Assembly (NCBI GenBank): GCA_035771165.1
Contig: JAWNZC010000102.1
Location: forward strand, 2,806,001 to 2,870,000
Length of the DNA: 64,000 nt
Direction: 5' to 3'
DNA from: Paragorgia papillata
Taxonomy: Eukaryota; Cnidaria; Anthozoa; Scleralcyonacea; Coralliidae
Shown piece by piece: positions 47,501 through 60,764 of this stretch. A program made the translations under genes and the position numbers. The notes under the pieces are model-generated. The model did no database searches and had not been told where the DNA came from. It was given only the letters and a program-made list of their open reading frames with translations. Positions within the stretch are counted from its first letter, which is position 1. Each line of letters begins with the position of its first letter.

Positions 47501-50500
47501 GCTTTCCAAATATATAAGTCTCGACGCCTGAGGCGTTAATCGATTTTATGACCTTATTTGGGCTGCCACGCCCACAGTTTTTGGGTGTGACGTCCCCAAA
47601 CCTGGAATTCGGGTAGCCCGCCTCGCGGGCTTTCCAAATATATAAGTCTCGACGCCTGAGGCGTTAATCGATTTTATGACCTTATTTGGGCTGCCACGCC
47701 CACAGTTTTGGGTGTGACGTCCCCAAACCTGGAAATTCGGGTAGCCCGCCTCGCGGGCTTTCCAAATATATAAGTCTCGACGCCTGAGGCGTTAATCGAT
47801 TTTATGACCTTATTTGGGCTGCCACGCCCACAGTTTTGGGTGTGACGTCCCCAAACCTGGAAATTCGGGTAGCCCGCCTCGCGGGCTTTCAAAATATATA
47901 AGTCTCGACGCCTGAGGCGTTAATCGATTTTATGACCTTATTTGGGCTGCCACGCCCACAGTTTTGGGTGTGACGTCCCCAAACCTGGAAATTCGGGTAG
48001 CCCGCCTCGCGGGCTTTCCAAATATATAAGTCTCGACGCCTGAGGCGTTAATCGATTTTATGACCTTATGTGGGATGCCACGCCCACAGTTTTGGGTGTC
48101 ACGTCCCCAAACCTGGAAATTCGGGTAGCCCGCCTCGCGGGCTTTCGAAATATATAAGTCTCGACGCCTGGGGCGTTAATCGATTTTATGACCTTATTTG
48201 GGCTGCCACGCCCACAGTTTTTGGGTGTGACGTCCCCAAACCTGGAAATTCGGGTAGCCCGCCTCGCGGGCTTTCCAAATATATAAGTCTCGACGCCTGA
48301 GGCGTTAATCGATTTTATGAACCTTATTTGGGCTGCCACGCCCACAGTTTTGGGTGTGACGTCCCCAAACCTGGAAATTCGGGTAGCCCGCCTCGCGGGC
48401 TTTCCAAATATATAAGTCTCGACGCCTGAGGCGTTAATCGATTTTATGACCTTATTTGGGCTGCCACGCCCACAGTTTTGGGTGTGACGTCCCCAAACCT
48501 GGAAATTCGGGTAGCCCGCCTCGCGGGCTTTCCAAATATATAAGTCTCGACGCCTGAGGCGTTAATCGATTTTATGACCTTATTTGGGCTGCCACGCCCA
48601 CAGTTTTGGGTGTGACGTCCCCAAACCTGGAAATTCGGGTAGCCCGCCTCGCGGCTTTCCAAACATATAAGTCTCGACGCCTGAGGCGTCAATCGATTTC
48701 ATGCCCTTATTTGGGCTGCCACGCCCACAGGTTTGGGTGTGACGTCCCCAAACCTGGAAATTCGGGTAGCCCGCCTCGCGGGCTTTCCAAATATATAAGT
48801 CTCGACGCCTGAGGCGTTAATCGATTTTATGACCTTATTTGGGCTGCCACGCCCACAGTTTTGGTTGTGACGTCCCCAAACCTGGAAATTCGGGTAGCCC
48901 GCCTCGCGGGCTTTCCAAATATATAAGTCTCGACGCCTGAGGCGTTAATCGATTTTATGACCTTATTTGGGCTGCCACGCCCACAGTTTTGGGTGTGACG
49001 TCCCCAAACCTGGAAAATTCGGGTAGCCCGCCTCGCGGGCTTTCCAAATATATAAGTCTCGACGCCTGAGGCGTTTAATCGATTTTATGACCTTATTTGG
49101 GCTGCCACGCCCACAGTTTTGGGTGTGACGTCCCCAAACCTGAAAATTCGGGTAGCCCGCCTCGCGGGCTTTCCAAATATATAAGTCTCGACGCCTGAGG
49201 CGTTAATCGATTTTATGACCTTATTTGGGCTGCCACGCCCACAGTTTTGGGTGTGACGTCCCCAAACCTGGAAATTCGGGTAGCCCGCCTCGCGGGCTTT
49301 CCCAAATATATAAAGTCTCGACGCCTGAGGCGTTAATCGATTTTATGACCTTATTTGGGCTGCCACGCCCACAGTTTTGGGTGTGACGTCCCCAAACCTG
49401 GAAATTCGGGTAGCCCGCCTCGCGGGCTTTCCAAATATATAAGTCTCGACGCCTGAGGCGTTAATCGATTTTATGACCTTATTTGGGCTGCCACGCCCAC
49501 AGTTTTGGGTGTGACGTCCCCAAACCTGTACATTACGGGTAGCCCGCCTCGCGGGCGTTCCAAATATATAAGTCTCGACGCCTGAGGCGTTAATCGATTT
49601 ATGACCTTATTTGGGCAGCCACGCCCACAGTTTTTGGGTGTGACGTCCCCAAACCTGGAAATTCGGGTAGCCCGCCTCGCGGGCTTTCCAAATATATAAG
49701 TCTCGACGCCTGAGGCGTTAATCGATTTTATGACCTTATTTGGGCTGCCACGCCCACAGTTTTGGGTGTGACGTCCCCAAACCTGGAAATTCGGGTAGCC
49801 CGCCTCGCGGGCTTTCCAAATAAATAAGTCTCGACGCCTGAGGCGTTAATCGATTTTATGACCTTATTTGGGCTGCCACGCCCACAGTTTTGGGTGTGAC
49901 GTCCCCAAACCTGGAAATTCGGGTAGCCCGCCTCGCGGGCTTTCCAAATATATAAGTCTCGACGCCTGAGGCGTTAATCGATTTTATGACCTTATTTGGG
50001 CTGCCACGCCCACAGTTTTGGGTGTGACGTCCCCAAACCTGGAAATTCGGGTAGCCCGCCTCGCGGGCTTTCCAAATATATAAGTCTCGACCGCCTGAGC
50101 GTTAATCGATTTTATGACCTTATTTGGGCTGCCACGCCCACAGTTTTGGGTGTGACGTCCCCAAACCTGGAAATTCGGGTAGCCCGCCTCGCGGGCTTTC
50201 CCAAATATATAAGTCTCGACGCCTGAGGCGTTAATCGATTTTATGACCTTATTTGGGCTGCCACGCCCACAGTTTTTGGGTGTGACGTCCCCAAACCTGC
50301 AAATTCGGGTAGCCCGCCTCGCGGGCTTTCCAAATATATAAGTCTCGACGCCTGATGCGTTAATCGATTTTATGACCTTATTTGGGCTGCCACGCCCACA
50401 GTTTTGGGTGTGACGTCCCCAAACCTGGAAATTCGGGTAGCCCGCCTCGCGGGCTTTCCAAATATATAAGTCTCGACGCCTGAGGCGTTAATCGATTTTA

Positions 50501-52899
50501 TGACCTTATTTGGGCTGCCACGCCACAGTTTTGGGTGTGACGTCCCCAAACCTGGAAATTCGGGTAGCCCGCCTCGCGGGCTTTCCAAATATATAAGTCT
50601 CGACGCCTGAGGCGTTAATCCGATTTTATGACCTTATTTGGGCTGCCACGCCCACAGTTTTGGGTGTGACGTCCCCAAACCTGGAAATTCGGGTAGCCCG
50701 CCTCGCGGGCTTTCCAAATATATAAGACTCGACGCCTGAGGCGTTAATCGATTTTATGACCTTATTTGGGCTGCCACGCCCACAGTTTTTGGGGTGTGAC
50801 GTCCCCAAACCTGGAAATTCGGGTAGCCCGCCTCGCGGGCTTTCCAAATATATAAGTCTCGACGCCTGAGGCGTTAATCGATTTTATGACCTTATTTGGG
50901 CTGCCACGCCCACAGTTTTGGGTGTGACGTCCCCAAACCTGGAAATTCGGGTAGCCCGCCTCGCGGGCTTTCCAAATATATAAGTCTCGACGCCTGAGTC
51001 GTTAATCGATTTTATGACCTTATTTGGGCTGCCACGCCCACAGTTTTTGGTGTGACGTCCCCAAACCTGGAAATTCGGGTAGCCCGCCTCGCGGGCTTTC
51101 CAAATATATAAGTCTCGACGCCTGAGGCTGTTAATCGATTTTATGACCTTATTTGGGCTGCCACGCCCACAGTTTTGGGTGTGACGTCCCCAAACCTGGA
51201 AATTCGGGTAGCCCGCCTCGCGGGCTTTCCAAATATATAAGTCTCGACGCCTGAGGCGTTAATCGATTTTATGACCTTATTTGGGCTGCCACGCCCACAG
51301 TTTTGGGTGTGACTTCCCCAAACCTGGAAATTCGGGTAGCCCGCCTCGCGGGCTTTCCAAATATATAAGTCTCGACTCCTGAGGCGTTAATCGATTTTAT
51401 GACCTTATTTGGGCTGCCACGCCCACAGTTTTGGGTGTGACGTCCCCAAACCTGAAATTCGGGTAGCCCGCCTCGCGGGCTTTCCAAATATATAAGTCTC
51501 GACGCCTGAGGCGTTAATCGATTTTATGACCTTATTTGGGCTGCCACGCCCACAGTTTTGGGTGTGACGTCCCCAAACCTGGAAATTCGGGTAGCCCGCC
51601 TCGCGGGCTTTCCAAATATATAAGTCTCGACGCCTGAGGCGTTAATCGATTTTATGACCTTATTTGGGCTGCCACGCCCACAGTTTTGGGTGTGACGTCC
51701 CCAAACCTGGAAATTCTGGTAGCCCGCCTCGCGGGCTTTCCAAATATATAAGTCTCGACGCCTGTGGCGTTAATCGATTTTATGACCTTATTTGGGCTGC
51801 CACGCCCACAGTTTAGGGTGTGACGTCCCCAAACCTGGAAATTCGGGTAGCCCGCCTCGCGGGCTTTCCAAATATATAAGTCTCGACGCCTGAGGCGTTA
51901 ATCGATTTTATGACCTTATTTGGGCTGCCACGCCCACAGTTTTGGGAGTGACGTCCCCAAACCTGGAAATTCGGGTAGCCCGCCTCGCGGGCTTTCCAAA
52001 TATATAAGTCTCGACGCCTGATGCGTTAATCGATTTTATGACCTTATTTGGGCTGCCACTCCCACAGTTTTGGGTGTGACGTCCCCAAACCTGGAAATTC
52101 GGGTAGCCCGCCTCGCGGGCTTTCCAAATATATAAGTCTCGACGCCTGAGGCGTTAATCGATTTTATGACCTTATTTGGGCTGCCCACGCCCACAGTTTT
52201 GGGTGTGACGTCCCCAAACCTGGAAATTCGGGTAGCCCGCCTCGCGGGCTTTCCAAATATATAAGTCTCGACGCCTGAGGCGTTAATCGATTTTATGACC
52301 TTATTTGGGCTGCCACGCCCACAGTTTTGGGTGTGACTTCCCCAAACCTGGAAATTCGGGTAGCCCGCCTCGCGGGCTTTCCAAATATATAAGTCTCGAC
52401 GCCTGAGGCGTTAATCGATTTTATGACCTTATTTGGGCTGCCACGCCCACAGTTTTGGGTGTGACGTCCCCAAACCTGGAAATTCGGGTAGCCCGCCTCG
52501 CGGGCTTTCCAAATATATAAGTCTCGACGCCTGAGGCGTTAATCGATTTTATGACCTTATTTGGGCTGCCACGCCCACAGTTTTGGGTGTGACGTCCCCA
52601 AACCTGGAAATTCGGGTAGCCCGCCTCGCGGGCTTTCCAAATATATAAGTCTCGACGCCTGAGGCGGTAATCGATTTTATGACCTTATTTGGGCTGCCAC
52701 GCCCACAGTTTTGGGTGTGACGTCCCCAAACCTGCAAATTCGGGTAGCCCGCCTCGCGGGCTTTCCAAATATATAAGTCTCGACGCCTGAGGCGTTAATC
52801 GATTTTATGACCTTATTTGGGCTGCCACGCCCACAGTTTTGGGTGTGACGTCCCCAAACCTGCCAATTCGGGTAGCCCGCCTCGCGGGCTTTCCACATA

Positions 52900-55800
52900 T
52901 ATAAGTCTCGACGCCTGAGGCGTTAATCGATATTATGACCTTATTTGGGCTGCCACGCCCACAGTTTTGGGTGTGACGTCCCCAAACCTGGAAATTCGGG
53001 TAGCCCGCCCCGCTGCGCTTTCCAAATATATAAGTCTCGGACGCCTGCGCTGTTAATCAGATTTTATGACCTTATTTGGGCTGCCACGCCCACAGTTTTG
53101 GGGTGTGAGTTCCCCAAAACTGCCAATTCGGGTAGCCCGCCTCGCGGGCTTTCCAAATTATTATACAGTCTCGACGCCTGAGGGCGTTAATATCCGATTT
53201 TATGACCTTATTTGGGCTGCCACGCCCACAGTTTTTTGAGTGTGACGTCCCCATTAACCTGGCAAATTCCGGGGTAGCCACGACCTCGCGGGACTTTCCA
53301 AATATATAAGTCTCGACGCCTGAGGCGGGCGGTTACTATTCGATTTGTATGACCTTATTTGGGCTGCCACGCCCACAGTTTTGGGTGTGACGGTCCCCAA
53401 ACCTGCAAATTCGGGTAGCCCGCCTCGCGGCTTTCCAAATATATAAGTCTCGGACGCCTGAGGTCGTTAATCGATTTTATGACCTTATTGTGGGCTGCCA
53501 CGCCCCCAACAGTTTTTGGTGTGACAGTCCCCAAAGACCTGCAAATTCGGGTAGCCCGCATCGCGGGCTTTCCAAAATAATATAAAGTCTCGACGTCCTA
53601 CCTGAGGCGGTTAATCGAATATTTATGACCTTATTTGGGCTTGCCACGCCCACAGTTTGTGGGTGTGACGATCCCCCCCCCCCCCCCCCAAAACCTGGGA
53701 AATATCGGGTAGCCCCGCGCCTCGCGAGGCTTTCCCAAATATATAAGGTTCTCGACGCCTGAGGCGTTAATCGTATTTTATGACCTTATTTGGGCTGCCA
53801 CGCCCACAGTTTTGGTTGTTGACGTCCCCAAACCTGGAAATTTCGGGGTAGCCCGCCTCGCGGGCCTTTCCAAATATATAGAGTCCTCGACGCCTGAGGC
53901 GTTAAGTCGTTTTTATGACCTTATTTGGGCTGCCACACGCCCACCAGTTTTGGGTAGGGTGACGTGAGTCCCAAACCTGGAAATTCGGGTAAGCCCCGAG
54001 CCTCGCGGGCTTTCCAAATATATAAGTCTCGTACGCCCTGAGGGCGTTAATTCGATTTTATGAACCTTTATTTGGGGCTGCCACGCCCACAGTTTTGGGT
54101 TGTGACGTCCCCCAAAACCTTGGAAATAGTCGGGTAGCCAGCCTCGCGGGCTTTCCAAATATATAAGTCTCGACGCCTGAGGCGTTCAATCGATTTTATG
54201 AACCTTATTTGGGCTGGACACGCCCACAGTTTTTGGGAGGGGGTGGGTTGGACGGGTCCCCAAGATCTGGGATTCGGGTTAGCCCCGCCTCGCGGGACTT
54301 TCCAAATATATAAGTCTCGACGCCTTGAGGCGTTAATTCGATTTTATGACCTTTATTTGGGCTGCCACGGCCCACAGTTTTGGGTGTGAAACCGTCCCCA
54401 AACCTGGAAATTCGGGTAGCCCGCCTCGCGGGTCTTTTCCCAAATAATATAAGGTCTCGACGCCTGAGCCGTTTAATCCGACTTTTATGGGACCTTATTT
54501 GGGCTGCCCACGACCCACAGTTTTGGGGTGTGACGTCCCCTTCAAACCCTGGAAATTTCGGGGTTAGCCCCGCCTCGCGGGCTTTCCAAATATATAAGTC
54601 TCGGACGCCTGAGGCGTTTAATTCAAAATCGCTTTTTATGACCGTTATTTGGGCTGCCACGACCCACAGTTTTGGGTGTGACGGTCCCCAAACCTGGAAA
54701 TTCGGGTAGCCCGCCTCGCGGGCTTTCCAAATATAATAATGTCTCGACGCCTGAGGCGTTAATTCATCGATTTTATGACCTTATTTGGGCTGCCACCGCC
54801 CTAACAGTTTTGGGTGTGGACGTCACCCAAACCAACCTGGAAATTCGGGTATAGCCCGCCGTTCGCGGGCTTTCCAAATAATATAAGTCACGACGCCTGA
54901 GGCGTTTAATCGATTTTATGAAACTTGATTTAGGGCTGGCCGAACGCCCACAGTTTTGGTGTGTGGACGGTCCCCAAACCTGGAAATCTAGGGTAGCCCG
55001 CCTCGCGGGCTTTCCCAAAATATATTAAGTCTCGACGCCCTGAGGCCGTTTTAATTCGATTTTATGACCTTATTTGGGCTGCCACGCCCACAGATTTATG
55101 GGGTGGTGGACGTTCCCCCCAAGACCTTGGAAATTCGGGTTTAGCCCGCCCTCGCGGCTTTCCAAATTATATAAGTCTCGACGCCTGAGGGCGTTAATCG
55201 AGTTTATGGACCTTATTTGGGCTGCCACGCCCACTAGTTTTTTGGGGTGTTTGGACGTCCCCAAACCTGGGAAATTCGGGTATAGCCCGCCTCGCGGGCT
55301 GTTCCAAATATATAAGTCTCGACGCCTGAGGCGTTAATCGATTTTAAATGAACCTGTATTTGGGCTGCCACGCCCACAGGTTTTGGTGTTTTTTGCTGCT
55401 TTGATGAACGTCCCCACAACCTGGAAATTCGGGTAGCCCGCCTCGCGGGCTTTCCAATATATATAAGTCCTCGACGCCTGAGGCGTATAATACGATTTTA
55501 TGACCTTATTTTGGGCGTGCCACGACCCACAGTTTTGGAGTGTGACGTCCCCCAAACCTGGTAATTCGGGTAGCCCGCCTCGCGGTGCTTTCCCAAAATA
55601 TATAAGTCTCGGTACGCCTCGAGGCGTTAATGTCGATTTCTTCATGACCTTATTTGGGCTGCCACGGCCCCACAGTTTTGGGTGTGAACCGTCCCCAAGA
55701 CCTGGAAATTCGGGTAGCCCGCCATCGCCGGGTCTTTCCCAAATATATAAGTCTCGACGCCTGAGGCGGTCTAATCGATTTTAATGACCTTAGTTTGGGC

Positions 55801-58800
55801 TGCCTACGCCCACAGTTTATGGGTGTGACGTCCCCAAACCTGGAAATTCGGGTAGCCCGCCTCGCGGGCTTTCCCAAATAAATAAGTTCTCGACGGCCTG
55901 AGGGGCGTTAATTCGATTTTATGACCTTATTTGGGCTGCCCACGCCCACGGATTTTTGGGTATGTGACGTCCCCAAACCTGAAAATTCGGGGTAGCCCGC
56001 CTCCGCGCGGCTTTTTCCAAATATATACAGTCTCGACGCCTGAGGCGTTAATGCGATTTTTAATGACCTTATTTGGGCTGCACAGCGCCCACAGTTTTGG
56101 GTGTGACGTCCCCAAAACCTGGAAATTCCGGTAGCCCGCCTTCCGCGGGCTTTCCAAAATATATAAGGTCTCGACGCCCTGAGGCGTTAATCGATTTTAT
56201 GAACCTTATTTGGGCTGCTCACGCCCACAAGTTTTTGGGGTTTGTTTATCGTGGTGACGTCCCCTCATAACCAATGGAAATTTCGGGTAAGCCCGCCTCG
56301 CGGGCTTTCCAAATATAGAGATGTCCTCGACGCCTGAACGGCGTTAATCGATTTATATGACCTATATTTGGGCTGCCACGCCCACAGTTTTGGGGTGTGA
56401 CGTCCCCAAACCTGCAAATTCGGGGCTAGCACGCCTCGCGGGTTCTTTCCAAATAATATAAGTCTCGACGCCTGAGGCAGGTTAATCGATTTTTAATGAC
56501 CTTCATTTGGGCTAGCCACGCCCACAGTTTTGGGGGTTGTGACGTCCCCGATAACCTGGAAATTCGGGTAGCCCGCCTCGCGGGCTTTCCAAATATATAA
56601 GTCTCGGACGCCCTGAGGCGGCGGTTAAATCGATTTTATGACCTTATTTGGGCTTGCCACGCCCCACATGTTTTGGGTGTGACGTCCCCAAAAACCTGGA
56701 ACATTCGGGTAGACCCGCCGTCGCGGGCTTGTCCAAATATTATAAGGTCTCGACGCCTGAGGCGTTAATCGATTTATGACCTTCATTTGGGACTGCGCAC
56801 GCCCACAGTTTTGCGGTTGCTGACGTCCCCAAACCTGGAAATTCGGGTAGCCCGCCTCGCGGGGGCTTTCCAATATATATAAGTCTCGACGCCTGAGGCG
56901 TTAATCGATTTTATGACCTTATTTTGGGCTGCCACGACCCCACAGTTTTTTGGGTATTGTGTACGTCCCCAAACCTGGGAACATTCGGGTAGCCCGCCTC
57001 GCGGGCTTTCCAAATATTATAAAGTCTCGAACGCCTGAGGCGTTTAATCGATTTTATGACCTTATTTGGTGCTGCCTACGCCCCCAGTTTTTGGTGGTGA
57101 CGGCTCCCCCAAACCTGGAAATTCGGGTAGCCCGCCTCGCGGCTTTTCCAAATATAATAAGTCCTCGACGCCTGAGGCGTTAATACGATTTAATGACCTT
57201 ATTTGGGCTGCCTACGCCCACAATCGTTTTGGGTGTGACGTCCCCCAAACCTGGATATATCGGGTGAGCCCGCCTCGCGGGCTTTTCCAAATATATAAGT
57301 CTCGAACGCCTGAGGCGTTAATCGATTTTATGACCTTATTTGGGGCTGCCACGCCCACAGTTTTTTTTGGGTGTGACGTCCCAAACCTGGAAATTCGGGG
57401 GGGTTTAGCCCGCCTCGTCGGGCATTTCCAAATATATAAGGTCTCGACGGCCTGAGGCGTTAATCGATTTTATGGACCTTCTTTTGGGCTGCCCACGCCC
57501 ACAGTTTCTGGGTTCGTGATCGTCCCCAAACCTGGAAGTATTCGGGTAGCCCGCCTCGCGGGCTTTCCAAATATTATAAGTCTCGGACGCCTGAGGGCGT
57601 TAATCGATTTTATGACCTTATTTGGCTGCCACGCCCAACAGGTTTTGGGAGGATGTGACGTCCCCAAACCTGCAAATTCGGGTTAGCCCGCCTCCGCGGG
57701 CTTTTCCAAATATATATAGTCTCGACGCCTGAGGCGTTTAATAATCGATTTTATGACCTTATTTGGGCTGCCACTCCCACAGTTTTGGTGTGTGGACGTC
57801 CCCCAAACCTGGAAATTCGGGTAGCCCGCCTCGCTAGGGCTTTCCAAATATATAAGTCTCGACGCCTTGAGGCGGTTAATCGATTTATTTGACCTTATTT
57901 GGGCTGCCACGGCCCACAGTTTTGGGTGATGTGACGTCCCCAAACCTGAGAATTCGGGTAGCTCCGCCGCGCGGGCTTTCCAAATATATAAAGTCTCGGA
58001 CGCCTGAGGCTGTTAATCCCGATTTTATGACCTTATTTGGGCTGCCAACGCACCACAGTTTTGGGGTGTGACGTCCCCCAAACCTGGAAAATTCGGGTAG
58101 CCCGCCTCGCGGGCTTTCCAAATATATAAGTCCTCGAACGCCTAGAGGCGTTAATCGATTTTATGACCTATATTTGGGCTGCCACGCCCACAGTTATTTG
58201 GGTGTGACGTCCCCAAACCTGCAAATTCGGGTTAGGTAAGCCCGCCTCGCGGGCTTTCCAAATATATAAGTCTCGTACGCCTGAGGCGTTTAATCGATTT
58301 TTATGACCTTATTTGGGCTGCCCACGCCCACAGTTTTTTGGGTGTGACGTCCCCAAACACTCGCAAATTCGGGGTTAGCCCGCCTCGCGGGCTTTCCAAA
58401 TAATATAAGTCTCGTACGCACTGAGGCGTTAATCGACGTTTTATGACCCTTTATTATGGGCTTCGCCTACGCCCACAGTTTTGGGTGTGACGGTCCCCAA
58501 AACCTGGAAATTTCGGGTAGCCCAGCCCTCGCGGGCTTTCCAAATAGTATAAGTCTCGAACGCCGGAGGCGTTTTCGATTTTAAGACCTTATTTGGGCTG
58601 CCACGCCCACGAAGTTTTTGGGTGTGACGTCCCCCAAACCTGGAATATTCGGGTAGCCCGCCTCGCGCGGCTTTCCAAATATATACAGTCTCGACGCGCG
58701 CAGAGGCAGTTAATCGATTTTATGACCTTATTTGGGCTTGCCACGCCCCCACAGTTTTGGGTGTGACGTCTCCCAAACCTGCAAATTCGGGTAGCCCGCC

Positions 58801-60722
58801 TCGCGGGCTTTCCATAATATAATAAGTCCTCGGTACGCCCTGAAGGCGTTTATCGATTTTATGACCTTATTTTGGGCTTGCCACGCCCACAAGTTTTTGG
58901 GTTGTTATTGTGACGTCCCCAAACCTGACAAATTCGGGTTAGCCCGGCCTCGCGGGCTTTCCAAATATATAAGTCTCGGACGCCTGAGGCGTTAAAATCG
59001 ATTTTATGACTCTTATTTGGGCTGCCACGCCACAGTTTTGGGCTTTACTGTGACGTCCCCAAACCTGCAAATTCGGGGTAGCCCGCCTCGCGGGCTTTCC
59101 AAAATATATAAGTCTCTTCCGACGCCTGAGGCGTTAATCGATTTTATGACCTTAATTGGGCTGCCACGCCCATCAGTTTTGGGTTTGTGACGTCCCCCAA
59201 ACCGGCAAAATTCGGGGTAAGTAGCCCGCCTCGCGGGCTTTCCAAATCATATTAAGTCTCGAACGCCTGAGGCGGTTTTAATCGATTTTATGACCTTATT
59301 TGGGCTGCCACGCCCACAGTTTTGGGTGTGACGTTCCCCAAACCTGGAAATTCGGGGTAGCCCCGCCCTCGCGGGCTTATCCAAATATATAAGTCTCCGA
59401 CGCCTGAGGCGTTAATCGTATTTTATGACCTTATTTGGGCTGCCACGGCCCACGAGTTTTGGAGTGTGACGTCCCCAAACCTGCCAAATTCGGGTTAGCC
59501 CGCCTCGCGGGCTTTCCAAATATATAAGTCTCGACAGCCTGAGGCGGTTAATCGATTTTTTGATGGACCTTATTTGGGCTGCCACGCCCACAGTAATTTT
59601 GGGTGTGACGTCCCCCAAACCTGGAAATTCGGGTAGCCCGCCTCGCGCGGCTTATCCAAATATATCAGTCTCGACGCCTGAGGCGTTAAAATGCGATTTT
59701 TAATGACCTTATTTGAGGATGGCTGCACACGCCCCACAGTTTTGGGTGTGACGTCCCCCAAACCTGGAAAATTCGGGGTAGGCCGCGCCTCGCGGGCTTT
59801 CCCAAATATATTAGTCTCGACGCCCTGAGGCGCGTTTAATTCGATTTTTTTATGACCTTATTTGGGCTGCCACGCCCACAGTTTTGGGTGTGACGTCACA
59901 AACGGGGAAATATCGGGTAGCCCGCCCTCGCGGGCTTTCCCCAAATATTATAAGTCTCGACCGCCTGAGGCGTTAATCCGATTTTATGACCTTATTCTGG
60001 GCTGCCACGCCCACTAGTTTTGGGTGTGACGTCCCCCAAACCTTGGAAAAATTTCGGGTAGCCCGCCATCGCGGGCTTGTCCAAAATATATAAGTCTCAG
60101 ACGCCTGAGGGCGTTTAATCGATCTTTCATGACCTTTATTTGGGCTGCCACGCCCACAGTTTTGGGTGTGACGTCCCCAAACCTGGAAATTCGGGTAGCC
60201 CGCCTCGCGGCTTTCCCCCAAATATATAAGTCTCGACGCCTTGAGGCGTTAATCGATTTTTATGGACCTTATTTGGGCTGCCAACGCCCCAAAGTTTTGG
60301 GTGTGACGTTCCCCAAACCCTGGAAATTCGGCTGGTTAGCATAAGCCCGCCCTCGCGGGCTTTCCAAATAATATAAGTTTTTTCTCGACGCCTGAAGGCG
60401 GTTAATCGATTTTATGTACACTTATTTGGGCTGCCACACCGCCCACAGTTTTGGGGGTTGTGACGTCCCGCCAAAAACCGTGGAAATTCGGGTAGCCCCC
60501 GCCTCCGCGGGCTTTCCAAATATATATAGTCTCGACGCCAGAGGCGTTAATCGATTTTATGACCCTTATTTGGCCTGCCACGCCCACAGTTTTGGGTAGT
60601 GACGATCCCCAAACCTGGCAAATTCGGGTAGGCCACGCCTCGCGGGCCTTTCCAAATATATAAGTCTCGACGCCTTGAGGGCGTTTAATCGATTTGTATG
60701 ACCTTATTTGGGGCTGCCTGGT

Positions 60723-60764
<42 letters not shown>

